A model generated the notes under the pieces. That model had not been told where the DNA came from and searched no databases. It was given only the letters and a program-made list of their open reading frames with translations. The position numbers and the translations under genes were made by a program. Positions 18,354 through 27,764 of a stretch of DNA of 64,000 nt are shown here, piece after piece (the first letter of the stretch is position 1; each line of letters begins with the position of its first letter). This stretch comes from Oryzobacter faecalis (GTDB lineage Bacteria; Actinomycetota; Actinomycetes; Actinomycetales; Dermatophilaceae), in NCBI RefSeq assembly GCF_046764005.1, contig NZ_JBKOFW010000012.1, positions 21,258-85,257 of the forward strand, read 5' to 3'.

Positions 18354-19208
18354 TCAGGAGCAGGTGTCAGGCGTGGGCGGGTTGCCCGCACCCGCCTTGT
18401 AGCCGGCCGGGCCGAGGTTGGCGTCGAGGGCCTTCTGCCACGAGCCGTCCTCGACCATCTTCTTCAGCGCGGCGTTGATCTTCTCGCACAGGGCGGTGTC
18501 GCCCTTCTTGATGCCGACGCCGTAGCGCTCCTCGGAGAAGGTCGAGCCGACGACCTTGAACTTGCCGGCGTACTCGGGCTGGGCGGCGAGGCCGGCCAGG
18601 ATCGTGTCGTCCGTGGTGAGGGCGTCGAGCGTCTTGTTCGCGAGCGCCGGGAGGCACTCGGAGTAGCCCGAGAGCTCCTGGAGCTGGACGCCGGGGTACT
18701 TGTCCTTGACCTTCTGGGCCGAGGTCGAGCCGGTGACCGAGCACAGCTTCTTGCCCTCGAGGGCGTCCGGGCCGGTGATCGAGGAGTCGTCGGAGCGGAT
18801 GAGGAGGTCCTGCCCGGCGATGAAGTACGGGCCGGCGAAGGAGACCTTCTCCTTGCGCGCGTCCGTGATCGAGTAGGTCGCGAAGACCATGTTGACCTGG
18901 CCGGTCTCGATGAGGGTCTCGCGCTGGGCGCTGGGCGCCTGGACCCAGGTGATGTCCGCCTCCTCGGTGCCGAGCTCCTTGGCGACGTACTTCGCGACGT
19001 CGACGTCGAAGCCGCTGTACTCGGTGCCCTTCTTCAGGCCCAGGCCGGGCTGGTCGAACTTGATGCCGATCTTCAGGCCGGCGCCGCCGCCGGAGCCACC
19101 CGTGGCGTCACCGCCGCCGCCGGTGTTCCCGGCGTCGGAGCCGCAGGCCGCCAGGCCCAGGGCGAGGACGGCAGCGGCCGTGACCGCTCCGAGTCGTCGA
19201 GTCGTCAT
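18354..19208 (-). CDS. gluB: Glutamate-type ABC transporter substrate-binding lipoprotein
   Basis: A 284-residue lipoprotein held at the outer face of the membrane. The signal peptide ends in lipobox LAAC (TAAAVLALGLAAC), so Cys22 should be lipidated. A Gly-rich linker follows (NTGGGGDATGGSGGG). The mature part is a family 3 solute-binding fold: KIGIKFDQPGLG, GFDVDVAKYVAKELG, VNMVFATYSITDARKEKVSFAGPYFIAGQDLLI and YGVGIKKGDTALCEKINAAL. A GGGAGG ribosome-binding site lies before the ATG. Cysteines in KLCSVTG, YSECLPAL and TALCEK may form disulfides. Confidence 0.93.
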   Translation of the reverse strand: MTTRRLGAVTAAAVLALGLAACGSDAGNTGGGGDATGGSGGGAGLKIGIKFDQPGLGLKKGTEYSGFDVDVAKYVAKELGTEEADITWVQAPSAQRETLIETGQVNMVFATYSITDARKEKVSFAGPYFIAGQDLLIRSDDSSITGPDALEGKKLCSVTGSTSAQKVKDKYPGVQLQELSGYSECLPALANKTLDALTTDDTILAGLAAQPEYAGKFKVVGSTFSEERYGVGIKKGDTALCEKINAALKKMVEDGSWQKALDANLGPAGYKAGAGNPPTPDTCS

Positions 19209-19280
19209 GATGGGTGTTCCTCCCTGTCGGTGCCGGGCGGACGGTCGTCTGCCGACGGCGGTGTGGTGTTCTGGGGTGGG

Positions 19281-20021
19281 TCAGTGGGTGAGGATCTTGC
19301 CGAGGAAGTCCTTGGCCCGGTCGCTCGTGGGGTTGGTGAAGAACTTCTCGGGCGTGTCGGCCTCGACGATCTGGCCGTCGGCCATGAAGACGACCCGGTT
19401 GGCGGCGCGGCGGGCGAAGCCCATCTCGTGGGTGACGACGACCATCGTCATCCCGTCCTTGGCCAGCTGGGTCATGACGTCGAGGACCTCGTTGATCATC
19501 TCGGGGTCCAGGGCCGACGTCGGCTCGTCGAAGAGCATGACCTTGGGATCCATCGCGAGGGAGCGGGCGATGGCGACGCGCTGCTGCTGGCCGCCGGAGA
19601 GCTGGGCCGGGTACTTCTGGGCCTGGTGGGCGACGCCGACCCGCTCGAGGAGCTCCATCGCGCGCTTCTCGGCGGCGTCCTTCTTCGTCTTGCGGACCTT
19701 GATCGGGCCGAGGGTGACGTTGTCGAGGATCGTCTTGTGCGCGAAGAGGTTGAAGGACTGGAAGACCATGCCGACGTCGGCGCGCAGGTGGGCGAGGGCC
19801 TTGCCCTCCTCCGGGAGCGCCTCGCCGTCGATGGTGATGGTGCCGCTCTCGAACGTCTCGAGCCGGTTGATGGTGCGGCACAGGGTGGACTTCCCGGAAC
19901 CGGACGGCCCGATGACGACGACGACCTCGCCCTTGCCGACCGTGAGGTCGATGTCGCGCAGGACGTGGAGGTCGCCGAAGTGCTTGTTGACGCCCTTGAG
20001 GACGACGAGGGGCTCGGTCAT
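19281..20021 (-). CDS. gluA: Glutamate-type amino-acid ABC transporter ATPase
   Basis: A 246-residue cytoplasmic ATPase of the polar amino-acid family. Walker A is GPSGSGKST, the Q-loop region is VGMVFQSFNLFAHKT, the signature is LSGGQQQRVAIARSL, Walker B is VMLFDEPTSALDPE, and the switch His is in VVVTHEMGFARR. It is the first gene of the operon. It has a clear promoter (TTGACC, 19 bases, TAGGTT) whose -10 ends 7 bases before the ATG. Confidence 0.95.
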   Translation of the reverse strand: MTEPLVVLKGVNKHFGDLHVLRDIDLTVGKGEVVVVIGPSGSGKSTLCRTINRLETFESGTITIDGEALPEEGKALAHLRADVGMVFQSFNLFAHKTILDNVTLGPIKVRKTKKDAAEKRAMELLERVGVAHQAQKYPAQLSGGQQQRVAIARSLAMDPKVMLFDEPTSALDPEMINEVLDVMTQLAKDGMTMVVVTHEMGFARRAANRVVFMADGQIVEADTPEKFFTNPTSDRAKDFLGKILTH

Positions 20022-20028
20022 GGCAGAG

Positions 20029-20059
20029 AACCTAGCGACCCCACCGGTCCGGAGGTCAA
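20029..20059 (-). promoter_or_regulatory. Promoter of the gluABCD-type operon
   Basis: The minus strand carries TTGACC (20059-20054), a 19-base spacer and TAGGTT (20034-20029), then 7 bases to the ATG at 20021. A leaderless transcript is predicted. Confidence 0.6.
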
Positions 20060-20103
20060 ACGCCCGACAGCGAGTTCACAGCGAATGAGACCGAATAGAG
20101 ACC

Positions 20104-23088
20104 TCAGCCGGTGACCGCGACGAGGGTGTCGGCGAGCCGGCGGCCGTCGACGAGGTGCTCGACGAGGCCGAGGGCCGGGCCGGGCGGGGCCGCGGACCAG
20201 GCGACACCGACCTCGAGGCGGTCCCCGACGGCGACGGTGGCCGGGCTGCCCGAGGTCACCTGGAGGCTCCCGCCGGAGGCAGTGGGGACCAGCCACGCCA
20301 GGACGTCGAACGCGGTGTCCGGGGCGGCCTGCCACCCGTGGACGACGAGCGTGTACGTGCCCGGGGCGGGGTGCGCGACGTCGAGGCGCTCGGCCGTCCC
20401 GGCCTCGGCGCTCGAGGCGACGACCTCACCGCTCCCGTCGAGCAGGTAGAGGTCGAGGTCGGTGTCCGGGTCGTCGTCGTCGAGGGTCCACCGGGCGTGG
20501 GCGACACCGGTGAGGTCGACCGGGACCCGGGTGACCCCGGCGCCGTCGTCGTCGCTGGGGAACGTCTGGTCGGGGTCCTGGCCGACCGTGCCACCCGTCG
20601 TCACCGCGCCGACGAGCCCGTGCGGGACGGCCTCGTACCGGCCGGCCGCACCGACCTCGACGTCGAGCACCGCGGACCCCGACGGGCCCTCGCCGGTGAC
20701 GACGGCCGGGGCGCGCAGGTCGATGCCGCGCAGCGCGATCGGGCTGCGCACCGCGTAGCCGCCACCGCGCCAGGTGAGGGCGCCGAACGACCAGGTGCCG
20801 GTGGGCTCCTTGCCCGTGGCGAGGACGTCGACGGTGACCCGCGCCGAGGCACCGGGCGCGAGGTCGACCGCGGACGGGGTGACGGTGACGCGGAAGCCGT
20901 CCGGGGCGTCGACCGAGGCGTTCGCCCGCAGCCGCTCACCCGACACGTTGGTCACGGTGCGCCGGACGGTCGTGCGGCCGGGCACCTCCTCGACGCCGAT
21001 CGAGGGGCGGTTGAGGTCCTGGGCGACGGTCGCGAAGCCGGCCGCCGCCAGGTCGTCGCACAGGGCGGGCGGGAAGGGCGCCGGGCCCTCGTCGCAGAGG
21101 AAGCCCAGGTGGTCGGGGAACGAGGCGTCGTAGACGAGCCCCGGCCGGAAGGCCGAGCCGTCGTCGCCGGGACGGCCGGGCGCGACGATGCCGCCCCCGG
21201 TGTCGAACGGGTCGGCGCGGGTCCCGTCGACGTCCGTCACCCGCGGGTCGGCGGTCGTCACCAGGGCGGAGCGGGCCGCCGCGGGGGACCACTCGGGGTG
21301 CGCCTGCACGAGGATCGCGTGCAGCCCGGCGACGACCGGGGTCGACATCGACGCCCCCGACATCGCCTGGAACAGCTCGCCCTCCGGCCCGTAGGACGGG
21401 TTCGAGGGGGCGGGGGAGTCCCCGGCGAGGACCTGCACGCCGGGTGCGGTGACGTCGGGCTTGACGACGTCACCGGCGGTGGGGCTCGCGCCGCGACCGG
21501 AGAACACGGCCATCGTCGGGTCGCTGTCGGGGGAGGCGGTGACCCCCTCGGCGACGAGCCGCGCCGAGCCGACGGGGTGCTTCGCCATCCAGCCGCGCAG
21601 GCGGAGGCCGGCTGCGCGGTCGAGGACCACCGAAGGCACGAAGGTGGTCTGGGTCGTCGGCGTCGAGCCCGGGCCGTTCGTCACGACGAGGCCCGCGCCG
21701 CCGGCCTGCTGCACCGCGAAGCTCTTGCCCGTGGCGCTCAGGGCGCCCTCCTCGCAGACGACGATCGCGCCCTCGACGACCTCGGGGTCGAGCTGCCCCG
21801 GCACGCAGACGGGCGAGCCGGCCGCCGCGCCGTCGACGACCCGCGCCGGCTCGGTGCCGCCCGTGACCGACGCGCCGCGCAGGCGGGGGCCGTTGTCGAG
21901 GTCGAGCGTCGCGCCGAACGCCGCCGCGTACGTCGTGGCGCCCACGCCGGTGACCCACGGGAGGTCGGCCGGGCCCCCGATGGTGCCCGGTGCGGGGCCC
22001 CCGTTGCCGACCGAGGCGGCGACGTGGACCCCGGCGTCGGAGGCGAAGAGCAGGGCCAGCGCCTCGGGGGAGACCGTGTCAGGAGGCCCACCGAGGGAGA
22101 TGTTGAGGACATCGACCCCGTCGGCGACGGCCTGGTCGATGGCGGCGACGAGGTCGGAGGCGTACCCGCCGTCGCTGCCGACGGCCTTGTAGGCGATGAC
22201 CTGGGCGTCGGGTGCGATGCCGGAGATCGTGCCGAGGTCGTTGCCGAGGACGCTCGCGCGGACGCCGGCGTTGCCCGCCGCGGTCGTCGCGGTGTGGGTG
22301 CCGTGGCCGTCGTCGTCGCGGGCCGAGTCGAACTCGCCGGGACGCAGGCCGGTGCGCTCCTTGTAGGTGTCGAGGAACTCGCGGGCGCCGACGAGCTTGG
22401 TGTTGCAGGCGAACGGTGCGTCGTCCGGGTCGCCCTCGGTGGTCCCGAACGCGCAGGCCGAGCGGCCGCTCTCGTCGAGGGTGGGCGCCGGGGGGAGGTC
22501 CGTGCGCGGGGCGAGGCTCGGGTGCTCGGGCCAGACCCCCGTGTCGATGACGCCGACGACGACGCCGCGGCCGGTGAGCCCGGAGTCGTGGGCGCCGCCG
22601 CGGGCGGTCAGCCCGAGGGCGTCGTTGAGGGCCGTCGTCGAGAGGTCGGACGGAGCGCCGGTCGGTGCGGCGCCGGTGGCGCGGGTGGGCCTCCGCAGGC
22701 CGTCGGGGAGGACGAGCGCCACCTTCGGGTCGCGGGCCAGCCGCTCGGCCCCCGCGAGGTCGGTGCTGACGGTGAAGCCGTTGAGGGCCGTCGTGTACGT
22801 CTGCTCCCTGCTGCTTGCGGGGAGCCCGGCGGTGCGCAGGGCGGCGTCCTGCTCGGAGCGCAGGGTCCTCGCCTGGCCGGAGGTGCGCGCCAGCGGGTCT
22901 CGCCGCATGACGACGACGTACCGGCCGACCGCGCTCCTCTCGACGGCGGTGGACGTCGCCACCGCGAGGGCGGACGGCGTCGCGGCGGGGCCGGCAGGGT
23001 CGGGCGGTGGGGCGGCTCCGGCGCGCCCGGGCCCCACGGGGGCGAGCGCGCAGAGGGCAGTGGCGACGACGGTGACGGTGCGCCTCAC
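20104..23088 (-). CDS. Secreted subtilisin-like serine protease (S8 family)
   Basis: A 994-residue exported protease. A signal peptide (TVTVVATALCALAPVGPGRAG) is followed by an I9-type propeptide (~55-130, GRYVVVMRRDPLA; LNGFTVSTDLAGAERLARDP). The catalytic triad is complete: Asp182 (VIDTGVWPEHP), His262 (DDGHGTHTATTAAGN) and Ser580 (SGASMSTPVVAGLHA). A PA-type domain is inserted between His and Ser (~400-520). A fibronectin-III-like domain (~690-760) and a C-terminal pre-peptidase-like domain (DTDLDLYLLDGSGEV) follow. No LPXTG or membrane anchor is seen, so it is probably released. The GTG start has a GAGGAGG ribosome-binding site about 11 bases upstream. Confidence 0.93.
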   Translation of the reverse strand: MRRTVTVVATALCALAPVGPGRAGAAPPPDPAGPAATPSALAVATSTAVERSAVGRYVVVMRRDPLARTSGQARTLRSEQDAALRTAGLPASSREQTYTTALNGFTVSTDLAGAERLARDPKVALVLPDGLRRPTRATGAAPTGAPSDLSTTALNDALGLTARGGAHDSGLTGRGVVVGVIDTGVWPEHPSLAPRTDLPPAPTLDESGRSACAFGTTEGDPDDAPFACNTKLVGAREFLDTYKERTGLRPGEFDSARDDDGHGTHTATTAAGNAGVRASVLGNDLGTISGIAPDAQVIAYKAVGSDGGYASDLVAAIDQAVADGVDVLNISLGGPPDTVSPEALALLFASDAGVHVAASVGNGGPAPGTIGGPADLPWVTGVGATTYAAAFGATLDLDNGPRLRGASVTGGTEPARVVDGAAAGSPVCVPGQLDPEVVEGAIVVCEEGALSATGKSFAVQQAGGAGLVVTNGPGSTPTTQTTFVPSVVLDRAAGLRLRGWMAKHPVGSARLVAEGVTASPDSDPTMAVFSGRGASPTAGDVVKPDVTAPGVQVLAGDSPAPSNPSYGPEGELFQAMSGASMSTPVVAGLHAILVQAHPEWSPAAARSALVTTADPRVTDVDGTRADPFDTGGGIVAPGRPGDDGSAFRPGLVYDASFPDHLGFLCDEGPAPFPPALCDDLAAAGFATVAQDLNRPSIGVEEVPGRTTVRRTVTNVSGERLRANASVDAPDGFRVTVTPSAVDLAPGASARVTVDVLATGKEPTGTWSFGALTWRGGGYAVRSPIALRGIDLRAPAVVTGEGPSGSAVLDVEVGAAGRYEAVPHGLVGAVTTGGTVGQDPDQTFPSDDDGAGVTRVPVDLTGVAHARWTLDDDDPDTDLDLYLLDGSGEVVASSAEAGTAERLDVAHPAPGTYTLVVHGWQAAPDTAFDVLAWLVPTASGGSLQVTSGSPATVAVGDRLEVGVAWSAAPPGPALGLVEHLVDGRRLADTLVAVTG

Positions 23089-23174
23089 GGCAGCAGGGAC
23101 CTCCTCGTGAGCGTGGTCCGGACGCTAGTGGACCGCGGACGCGGTGTCCGCAGAACCGCCGGAACCGGGGACGG

Positions 23175-23180
23175 CATGAT
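23175..23180 (+). promoter_or_regulatory. -10 element, leaderless type
   Basis: CATGAT lies 6 bases before the ATG at 23187. Confidence 0.35.
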
Positions 23181-23186
23181 GCGGCC

Positions 23187-24593
23187 ATGAGCCCCGACCC
23201 CGCCGTGGTCCGAGCCGCGCTGGCCGACGCGACGCCCGACGTGTACTGGACCGACCGCCCCGGGCTGCGCCCCGACCCGCGGCCGGCCCTCACCGGGTCG
23301 GGGCAGCGGGCCGACCTCGTCGTCGTCGGTGGCGGGTTCACCGGGCTGTGGGCGGCGCTGCAGGCCAAGGAGGACGACCCGTCGCGCGAGGTCGTCCTCC
23401 TCGAGCGCGGCCGGCTCGGGGTGGCGGCGTCGGGCCGCAACGGCGGCTTCGTCGCCCCCTCGCTGACCCACGGTCTCGCGCAGGGCGTCGCGTGCTGGCC
23501 GGACGAGGTGCCGACGCTCGAGCGGCTCGGCGCCGAGAACTTCGCGGGGCTGGCGGACTCGTTGGTGCGGCACGGCGTCGACGCCGACTTCCACGTGCCG
23601 GGGGAGCTGACCCTCGCCCTCACCGAGCACCAGGTGCCCACCGTCCGCGAGGCGTACGAGCTGCACCGCGCGCACGGGGCCGAGGTCACGCACCTCACGG
23701 CCGAGGAGGCGAGGGCGCGGGTCGACTCGCCGCGGTACCTGTCCGGGATGTTCGACCCGACCGTCGGGCTCGTCGACCCCGCGCGGCTCGTGTGGGGGCT
23801 CGCGGCAGCCTGCGAGCGGCTCGGCGTGCGCCTCCACGAGGACACCGCCGTCACCGGCTTCGACCGGGAGGACGGCGCCGTCGTCGTCCGCACCGAGTGG
23901 GGGAGTGTGCGGGCCGACCGGGTGGTGCTCGGCACAGGGGCGTTCCGCGGGCTGCTGCGCCGCCTGGCCCTGTGGACGATCCCGGTCTACGACCACGTCC
24001 TCATGACCGAGCCGCTGTCGGCCGAGCAGCTGGCCCGGGTCGGCTGGGAGGGGCGCGAGGGGCTCGCCGACGCGGGCAACCAGTTCCACTACTACCGGCG
24101 CACCCTCGACGACCGGGTGCTCTTCGGCGGCTACGACGCGAACTACCACTTCCCCGGGCGCATCGACCCGCGGCTCGAGCAGTCCGACTCGCACGCGCTG
24201 CTGGCGCGCCACTTCCTCGAGATCTTCCCGCAGCTCGAGGACGTGCGGTTCACGCACCGGTGGGCGGGCGTCATCGACACGACGTCGCGGTTCACGCCGG
24301 CGTTCGGGACGGCACTGGGTGGGCGGCTCGCCTACGCGGTCGGGTACACCGGGCTCGGGGTGGCCTCGACGCGGTTCGGTGCCCGTGTCGCGCTCGACCT
24401 CGTCGACGGCCGCGACACCGAGGTCACGCGGCTCGCGATGGTGCGGCGCAAGCCGGTCCCGTTCCCGCCGGAGCCGATCCGGTGGGCGGCCGTCAAGGCG
24501 ACGCGGGCGAGCCTGGCCGCCGAGGACCGCACCGGCCGGCGGAACCTGTGGCTGCGGGGGCTCGACGCGGCCGGCATCGGCTTCGACAGCTAG
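23187..24593 (+). CDS. FAD-dependent amine/amino-acid oxidoreductase (DAO family)
   Basis: A 468-residue flavoprotein. The dinucleotide-binding fold begins at LVVVGGGFTGLWAALQAKE (GxGxxG), followed by VVLLERGRLGVAASGRNGGF, a segment typical of gamma-glutamylputrescine oxidase and glycine/D-amino-acid oxidase relatives. A second FAD contact is near the C-terminus (YAVGYTGLGVASTRFGA). It oxidises an unknown amine or amino acid. It stands alone, divergent from the protease, and its stop overlaps the converging glycosyltransferase gene by 4 bases. Confidence 0.87.
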   Translation: MSPDPAVVRAALADATPDVYWTDRPGLRPDPRPALTGSGQRADLVVVGGGFTGLWAALQAKEDDPSREVVLLERGRLGVAASGRNGGFVAPSLTHGLAQGVACWPDEVPTLERLGAENFAGLADSLVRHGVDADFHVPGELTLALTEHQVPTVREAYELHRAHGAEVTHLTAEEARARVDSPRYLSGMFDPTVGLVDPARLVWGLAAACERLGVRLHEDTAVTGFDREDGAVVVRTEWGSVRADRVVLGTGAFRGLLRRLALWTIPVYDHVLMTEPLSAEQLARVGWEGREGLADAGNQFHYYRRTLDDRVLFGGYDANYHFPGRIDPRLEQSDSHALLARHFLEIFPQLEDVRFTHRWAGVIDTTSRFTPAFGTALGGRLAYAVGYTGLGVASTRFGARVALDLVDGRDTEVTRLAMVRRKPVPFPPEPIRWAAVKATRASLAAEDRTGRRNLWLRGLDAAGIGFDS

Positions 24594-25480
24594 GAGAAGC
24601 GCTCGCGCCGCCCCTCGGCCGACCGGGCGAGCCACTGCCGCCACCCGTCGACGTCGCGCCGCCGCACGAGGAAGTACCAGGCGTACCGCGCCTCGTCCGG
24701 CCAGCGGCGCCAGCGCAGTCCGGGCTGGCTCGTGAGGTAGCCGAGGTTGCGGAAGGCCCGGTCGCGCCGGGAGCGGTCGACGGGAACGTAGACCGGGAGC
24801 CGCCCGGCGAGGACGGTCTCGACGTCGGGAGTCCCTGACGGGTGGAGGTAGCGGGCGTCGGTGCACGTCCCGAACCGCAGGCCGCTGCGCGCCAGCCGGC
24901 GGTGCACCTCGACCTCGTCGCCCCGGATGAAGAGGCGGGGGTCGGGGACACCCACCGCGTCGAGCGCCGCTGCCGAGAAGAGCGCCCCGTTGAACAGGTT
25001 CGCCACCCCGGCGACCAGGGGCCGCCCGCCCAGGTCCTCGACGCGGTGGGCCCAGCGCAGCCGCCGACGGAGGGGGAACGCGAGCCGGCCGGGGTCGTCC
25101 TGGTCGACGACGAGCGGCGACGCCATCGCCAGCTCGTACCGGCGGGCTGCATCGAGCAGCGTTGCGAGGGTGGAGGTCTCAGCGGGTCGACCGTCGTCGT
25201 CGGCGAGCCAGACCCAGTCGGTCCCGAGCGCCCGCGCGGTGAGGATGCCGTAGGCGAACCCTCCGGCACCGCCGAGGTTGGTGTGCGAAGGGAGGTAGGT
25301 GTGCGGCAGGCCGGACTCGACGAGGGTCGTGAGCGTGGCGTCGTCGGGACCGTTGTCCACGACGACGACGTGGTCGGGCCGGCGCGACTGGGCGGCGAGG
25401 GCGGCGAGGCAGCGGCGCAGCGTGGCGACCCGGTCGCGGGTCACGACGACGCACACGACGCGGGTCGCTCGGGAGGTCAC
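24590..25480 (-). CDS. GlfT1-like family 2 glycosyltransferase
   Basis: A 296-residue GT-A enzyme. The nucleotide-sugar fold starts VVCVVVTRDRVATLRRCLAAL and HVVVVDNGPDD, then LGGAGGFAYGI, the metal-binding DDD in WVWLADDDG, and FIRGDEVEVHRRLARSG. The LGGAGGF/DDD layout and about 300-residue length resemble GlfT1 (Rv3782), which adds the first galactofuranose residues to the lipid-linked galactan primer. It is divergent from the galactan gene cluster. The GTG start has TAGCCT 7 bases upstream. Confidence 0.75.
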   Translation of the reverse strand: MTSRATRVVCVVVTRDRVATLRRCLAALAAQSRRPDHVVVVDNGPDDATLTTLVESGLPHTYLPSHTNLGGAGGFAYGILTARALGTDWVWLADDDGRPAETSTLATLLDAARRYELAMASPLVVDQDDPGRLAFPLRRRLRWAHRVEDLGGRPLVAGVANLFNGALFSAAALDAVGVPDPRLFIRGDEVEVHRRLARSGLRFGTCTDARYLHPSGTPDVETVLAGRLPVYVPVDRSRRDRAFRNLGYLTSQPGLRWRRWPDEARYAWYFLVRRRDVDGWRQWLARSAEGRRERFS

Positions 25481-25487
25481 GTGGGGG

Positions 25488-25493
25488 AGGCTA
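25488..25493 (-). promoter_or_regulatory. -10 element, leaderless type
   Basis: TAGCCT on the minus strand, 7 bases before the GTG at 25480. Confidence 0.45.
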
Positions 25494-25637
25494 CGAGGGC
25501 CGCGGGGCGTGGCGGCGGCGCCGAGGTGAACGGCCGGGGTCGGGCGGGATGTCGGAGGGTGTCCGCCGACGCGTGTGCCTCACGAGCCGGCCACGGCGTG
25601 GACGCGGCGAGTTCACCGTCCGTCCGCCCGTGGTCCC

Positions 25638-25643
25638 TAGCGT
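25638..25643 (+). promoter_or_regulatory. -10 element of the galactan operon, leaderless type
   Basis: TAGCGT lies 7 bases before the GTG at 25651, the first gene of the six-gene operon. Confidence 0.5.
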
Positions 25644-25650
25644 CGATGAC

Positions 25651-26574
25651 GTGACCACCCCCTTCTCGTTGCTCCTGCCGGTCTACCGCGGCGACGCGCC
25701 CGCGCACCTGGAGACGGCCTTCCGGAGCACCGTCCACGAGCAGCTGCTGCGCCCCGACGAGGTCGTCGTCGTCCAGGACGGCCACGTCGGCCCGGACCTG
25801 GCGTCGACCCTCGAGCGGCTGGAGTCGACCTCACCGGTGCCGGTGCGGCGACTTCGCCTGTCGCACAACGTCGGTCTGGCCCAGGCACTCCAGTGCGGGC
25901 TCGCGGTGTGCAGCCACGACGTGGTCGCCCGGATGGACGCCGACGACGTCAGCCTCCCGCACCGGTTCCTCCGCCAGATCCCCCTCATGGAGGCGGGCGC
26001 CGACCTCGTGGGCGCCGCCATCCTCGAGTTCGAGGGCGACGGGCGCGGCGACGCCGGTGTCCTGCGGGTGCCGCCCACCGACCCGGCCGAGATCGCGCGG
26101 ACCGCCCGGTGGCGCAACCCGTTCAACCACCCGACAGTGGTCTACCGGCGCACCGCGGTCCTGTCCGCCGGCGGGTACCGCGACCTGCCGTTCATGGAGG
26201 ACTACTGGGTCTTCACCCGCATGATCGCGCAGGGCGCCAAGGTCGCCAACCTCGCCGACCCGCTCGTGCGCTACCGCGTCGACGCCGGCGCCTACGAGCG
26301 CAAGGGCGGTCTGCGACAGCTGCGTTCGGAGCTGCGGCTCCAGCGCCGGCTGCGCGCCGAGGGGTTCACGACCGTGGCGCAGGGCGTCCGCAACGTGTCG
26401 GTGCGCGGTGGGTACCGCCTCGTCCCGGCGGCCGTGCGGCGGGCGGTCTACCGCCGGACGTTCACCGTCCCGGCCCCGGTCGGGTCGAGCACGAGCGTGG
26501 AGGTGCCCGTGGCACAGCCGTGGCACCGCCACCCGTCGGCCTCGAGCCGCCCCGCCGTCAGGAAGGACGCCTGA
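25651..26574 (+). CDS. Family 2 glycosyltransferase
   Basis: A 307-residue GT-A glycosyltransferase. Visible segments are FSLLLPVYRGDAPAHLETAF, DEVVVVQDGH, RLSHNVGLAQALQCGL, the DxD motif VARMDADDVSLPHR, and NPFNHPTVVYRRTAVLSAGGY. Donor and acceptor cannot be read from the sequence; the operon suggests a role in making or starting the galactan chain. The start is GTG 25651, because upstream in-frame sequence is not protein-like and a -10 lies 7 bases before this codon. The stop overlaps the glf ATG by 1 base (TGATG). Confidence 0.88.
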   Translation: MTTPFSLLLPVYRGDAPAHLETAFRSTVHEQLLRPDEVVVVQDGHVGPDLASTLERLESTSPVPVRRLRLSHNVGLAQALQCGLAVCSHDVVARMDADDVSLPHRFLRQIPLMEAGADLVGAAILEFEGDGRGDAGVLRVPPTDPAEIARTARWRNPFNHPTVVYRRTAVLSAGGYRDLPFMEDYWVFTRMIAQGAKVANLADPLVRYRVDAGAYERKGGLRQLRSELRLQRRLRAEGFTTVAQGVRNVSVRGGYRLVPAAVRRAVYRRTFTVPAPVGSSTSVEVPVAQPWHRHPSASSRPAVRKDA

Positions 26575-27764
26575 TGCGGGCCGACCTCGTGGTCGTCGGC
26601 GCGGGGCTCTACGGGCTCACCGTCGCCGAGCGGGCTGCCGAGCGCGGGCTCGACGTCGTCGTCGTCGACCGTCGGGACCACGTCGGCGGCAATGCCTGGA
26701 GCGAGACCGACCCCGACACCGGCATCGAGGTGCACCGCTACGGCGCGCACCTGTTCCACACGAGCAACGAGCGGGTGTGGCAGTACGTCAACCGCTTCAC
26801 CGCCTTCACCGACTACGTCCACCGCGTGTGGACGGTGCACCGCGGTGAGGTGTTCCCGATGCCGATCAACCTCGGCACGGTGAACCAGTTCTTCCGGGCG
26901 AGCTTCGGTCCGGCACAGGCCCGCACGCTCGTCGCCGAGCAGGCTGCCGAGCTGAGGGGGGAGCCGGCGAACCTCGAGGAGAAGGCGGTCTCGCTCATCG
27001 GGCGCCCGCTCTACGAGGCCTTCGTCCGCGGGTACACCGCCAAGCAGTGGCAGACCGACCCACGCTCTCTCCCGGCCGAGGTCATCTCGCGCCTGCCGGT
27101 CCGGTACACCTACGACAACCGGTACTTCGACGACCGGTGGGAGGGCCTGCCCGTCGACGGGTACGCGGCGTGGCTCACCCGGATGGCCGACCACCCGCGC
27201 ATCGACGTGCGGCTCGGGACCGACGTCCTCGACGGCGACCACGGGCTCTCGCGGTCGGCCGTGGTGGGGCAGGTGCCCGTCGTCTACACCGGACCCCTCG
27301 ACCGCTGGTTCGGCGAGGTCCACGGCGCCCTGTCGTGGCGGACCCTCGACTTCGAGCGCGAGGTGCTGCCCGTGGGCGACCACCAGGGCTGTGCCGTCCT
27401 CAACGAGGCCGACGAGGACGTGCCGTGGACCCGCGTCCTCGAGTTCCGACACTTCCACCCGGAGCGGTCCTACCCGACCGACCGCACCGTCGTCGTCCGC
27501 GAGTACTCGCGCTTCGCCGAGCGTGGCGACGAGCCGTACTACCCGGTCAACAGCGCCGGGGACCGCGAGCGGCTGGCGGCCTACCGCGAGCTCGTGCGCC
27601 TCGAGCGCGGGCTCGGCGTCCACTTCGGCGGGCGTCTCGGGACGTACCAGTACCTCGACATGCACATGGCCATCGCCTCGGCGCTCACCTTCTGCGACAA
27701 CGGCCTCGACGAGCTCCTGGCCGCGGCCCCGCGTGCGGCCGGCCGGTCGGCGGTGGCCCGGTGA
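26574..27764 (+). CDS. glf: UDP-galactopyranose mutase
   Basis: A 396-residue flavoenzyme that converts UDP-galactopyranose to UDP-galactofuranose, the donor for the adjacent galactofuranosyltransferases. The FAD fold is LVVVGAGLYGLTVAERAAERG then VVVDRRDHVGGNAW. Family signatures include HRYGAHLFHTSNERVW, FPMPINLGTVNQFF, YTAKQWQTDPRSLP and RLGTYQYLDMHMAIASAL. Length matches known Glf proteins. It is joined to both neighbours by 1- and 4-base overlaps. Confidence 0.97.
   Translation: MRADLVVVGAGLYGLTVAERAAERGLDVVVVDRRDHVGGNAWSETDPDTGIEVHRYGAHLFHTSNERVWQYVNRFTAFTDYVHRVWTVHRGEVFPMPINLGTVNQFFRASFGPAQARTLVAEQAAELRGEPANLEEKAVSLIGRPLYEAFVRGYTAKQWQTDPRSLPAEVISRLPVRYTYDNRYFDDRWEGLPVDGYAAWLTRMADHPRIDVRLGTDVLDGDHGLSRSAVVGQVPVVYTGPLDRWFGEVHGALSWRTLDFEREVLPVGDHQGCAVLNEADEDVPWTRVLEFRHFHPERSYPTDRTVVVREYSRFAERGDEPYYPVNSAGDRERLAAYRELVRLERGLGVHFGGRLGTYQYLDMHMAIASALTFCDNGLDELLAAAPRAAGRSAVAR

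Noticed and set aside
20155..23190. A 1011-residue frame opposite the subtilase
   Set aside because: Antisense shadow of a complete protease with an intact catalytic triad.
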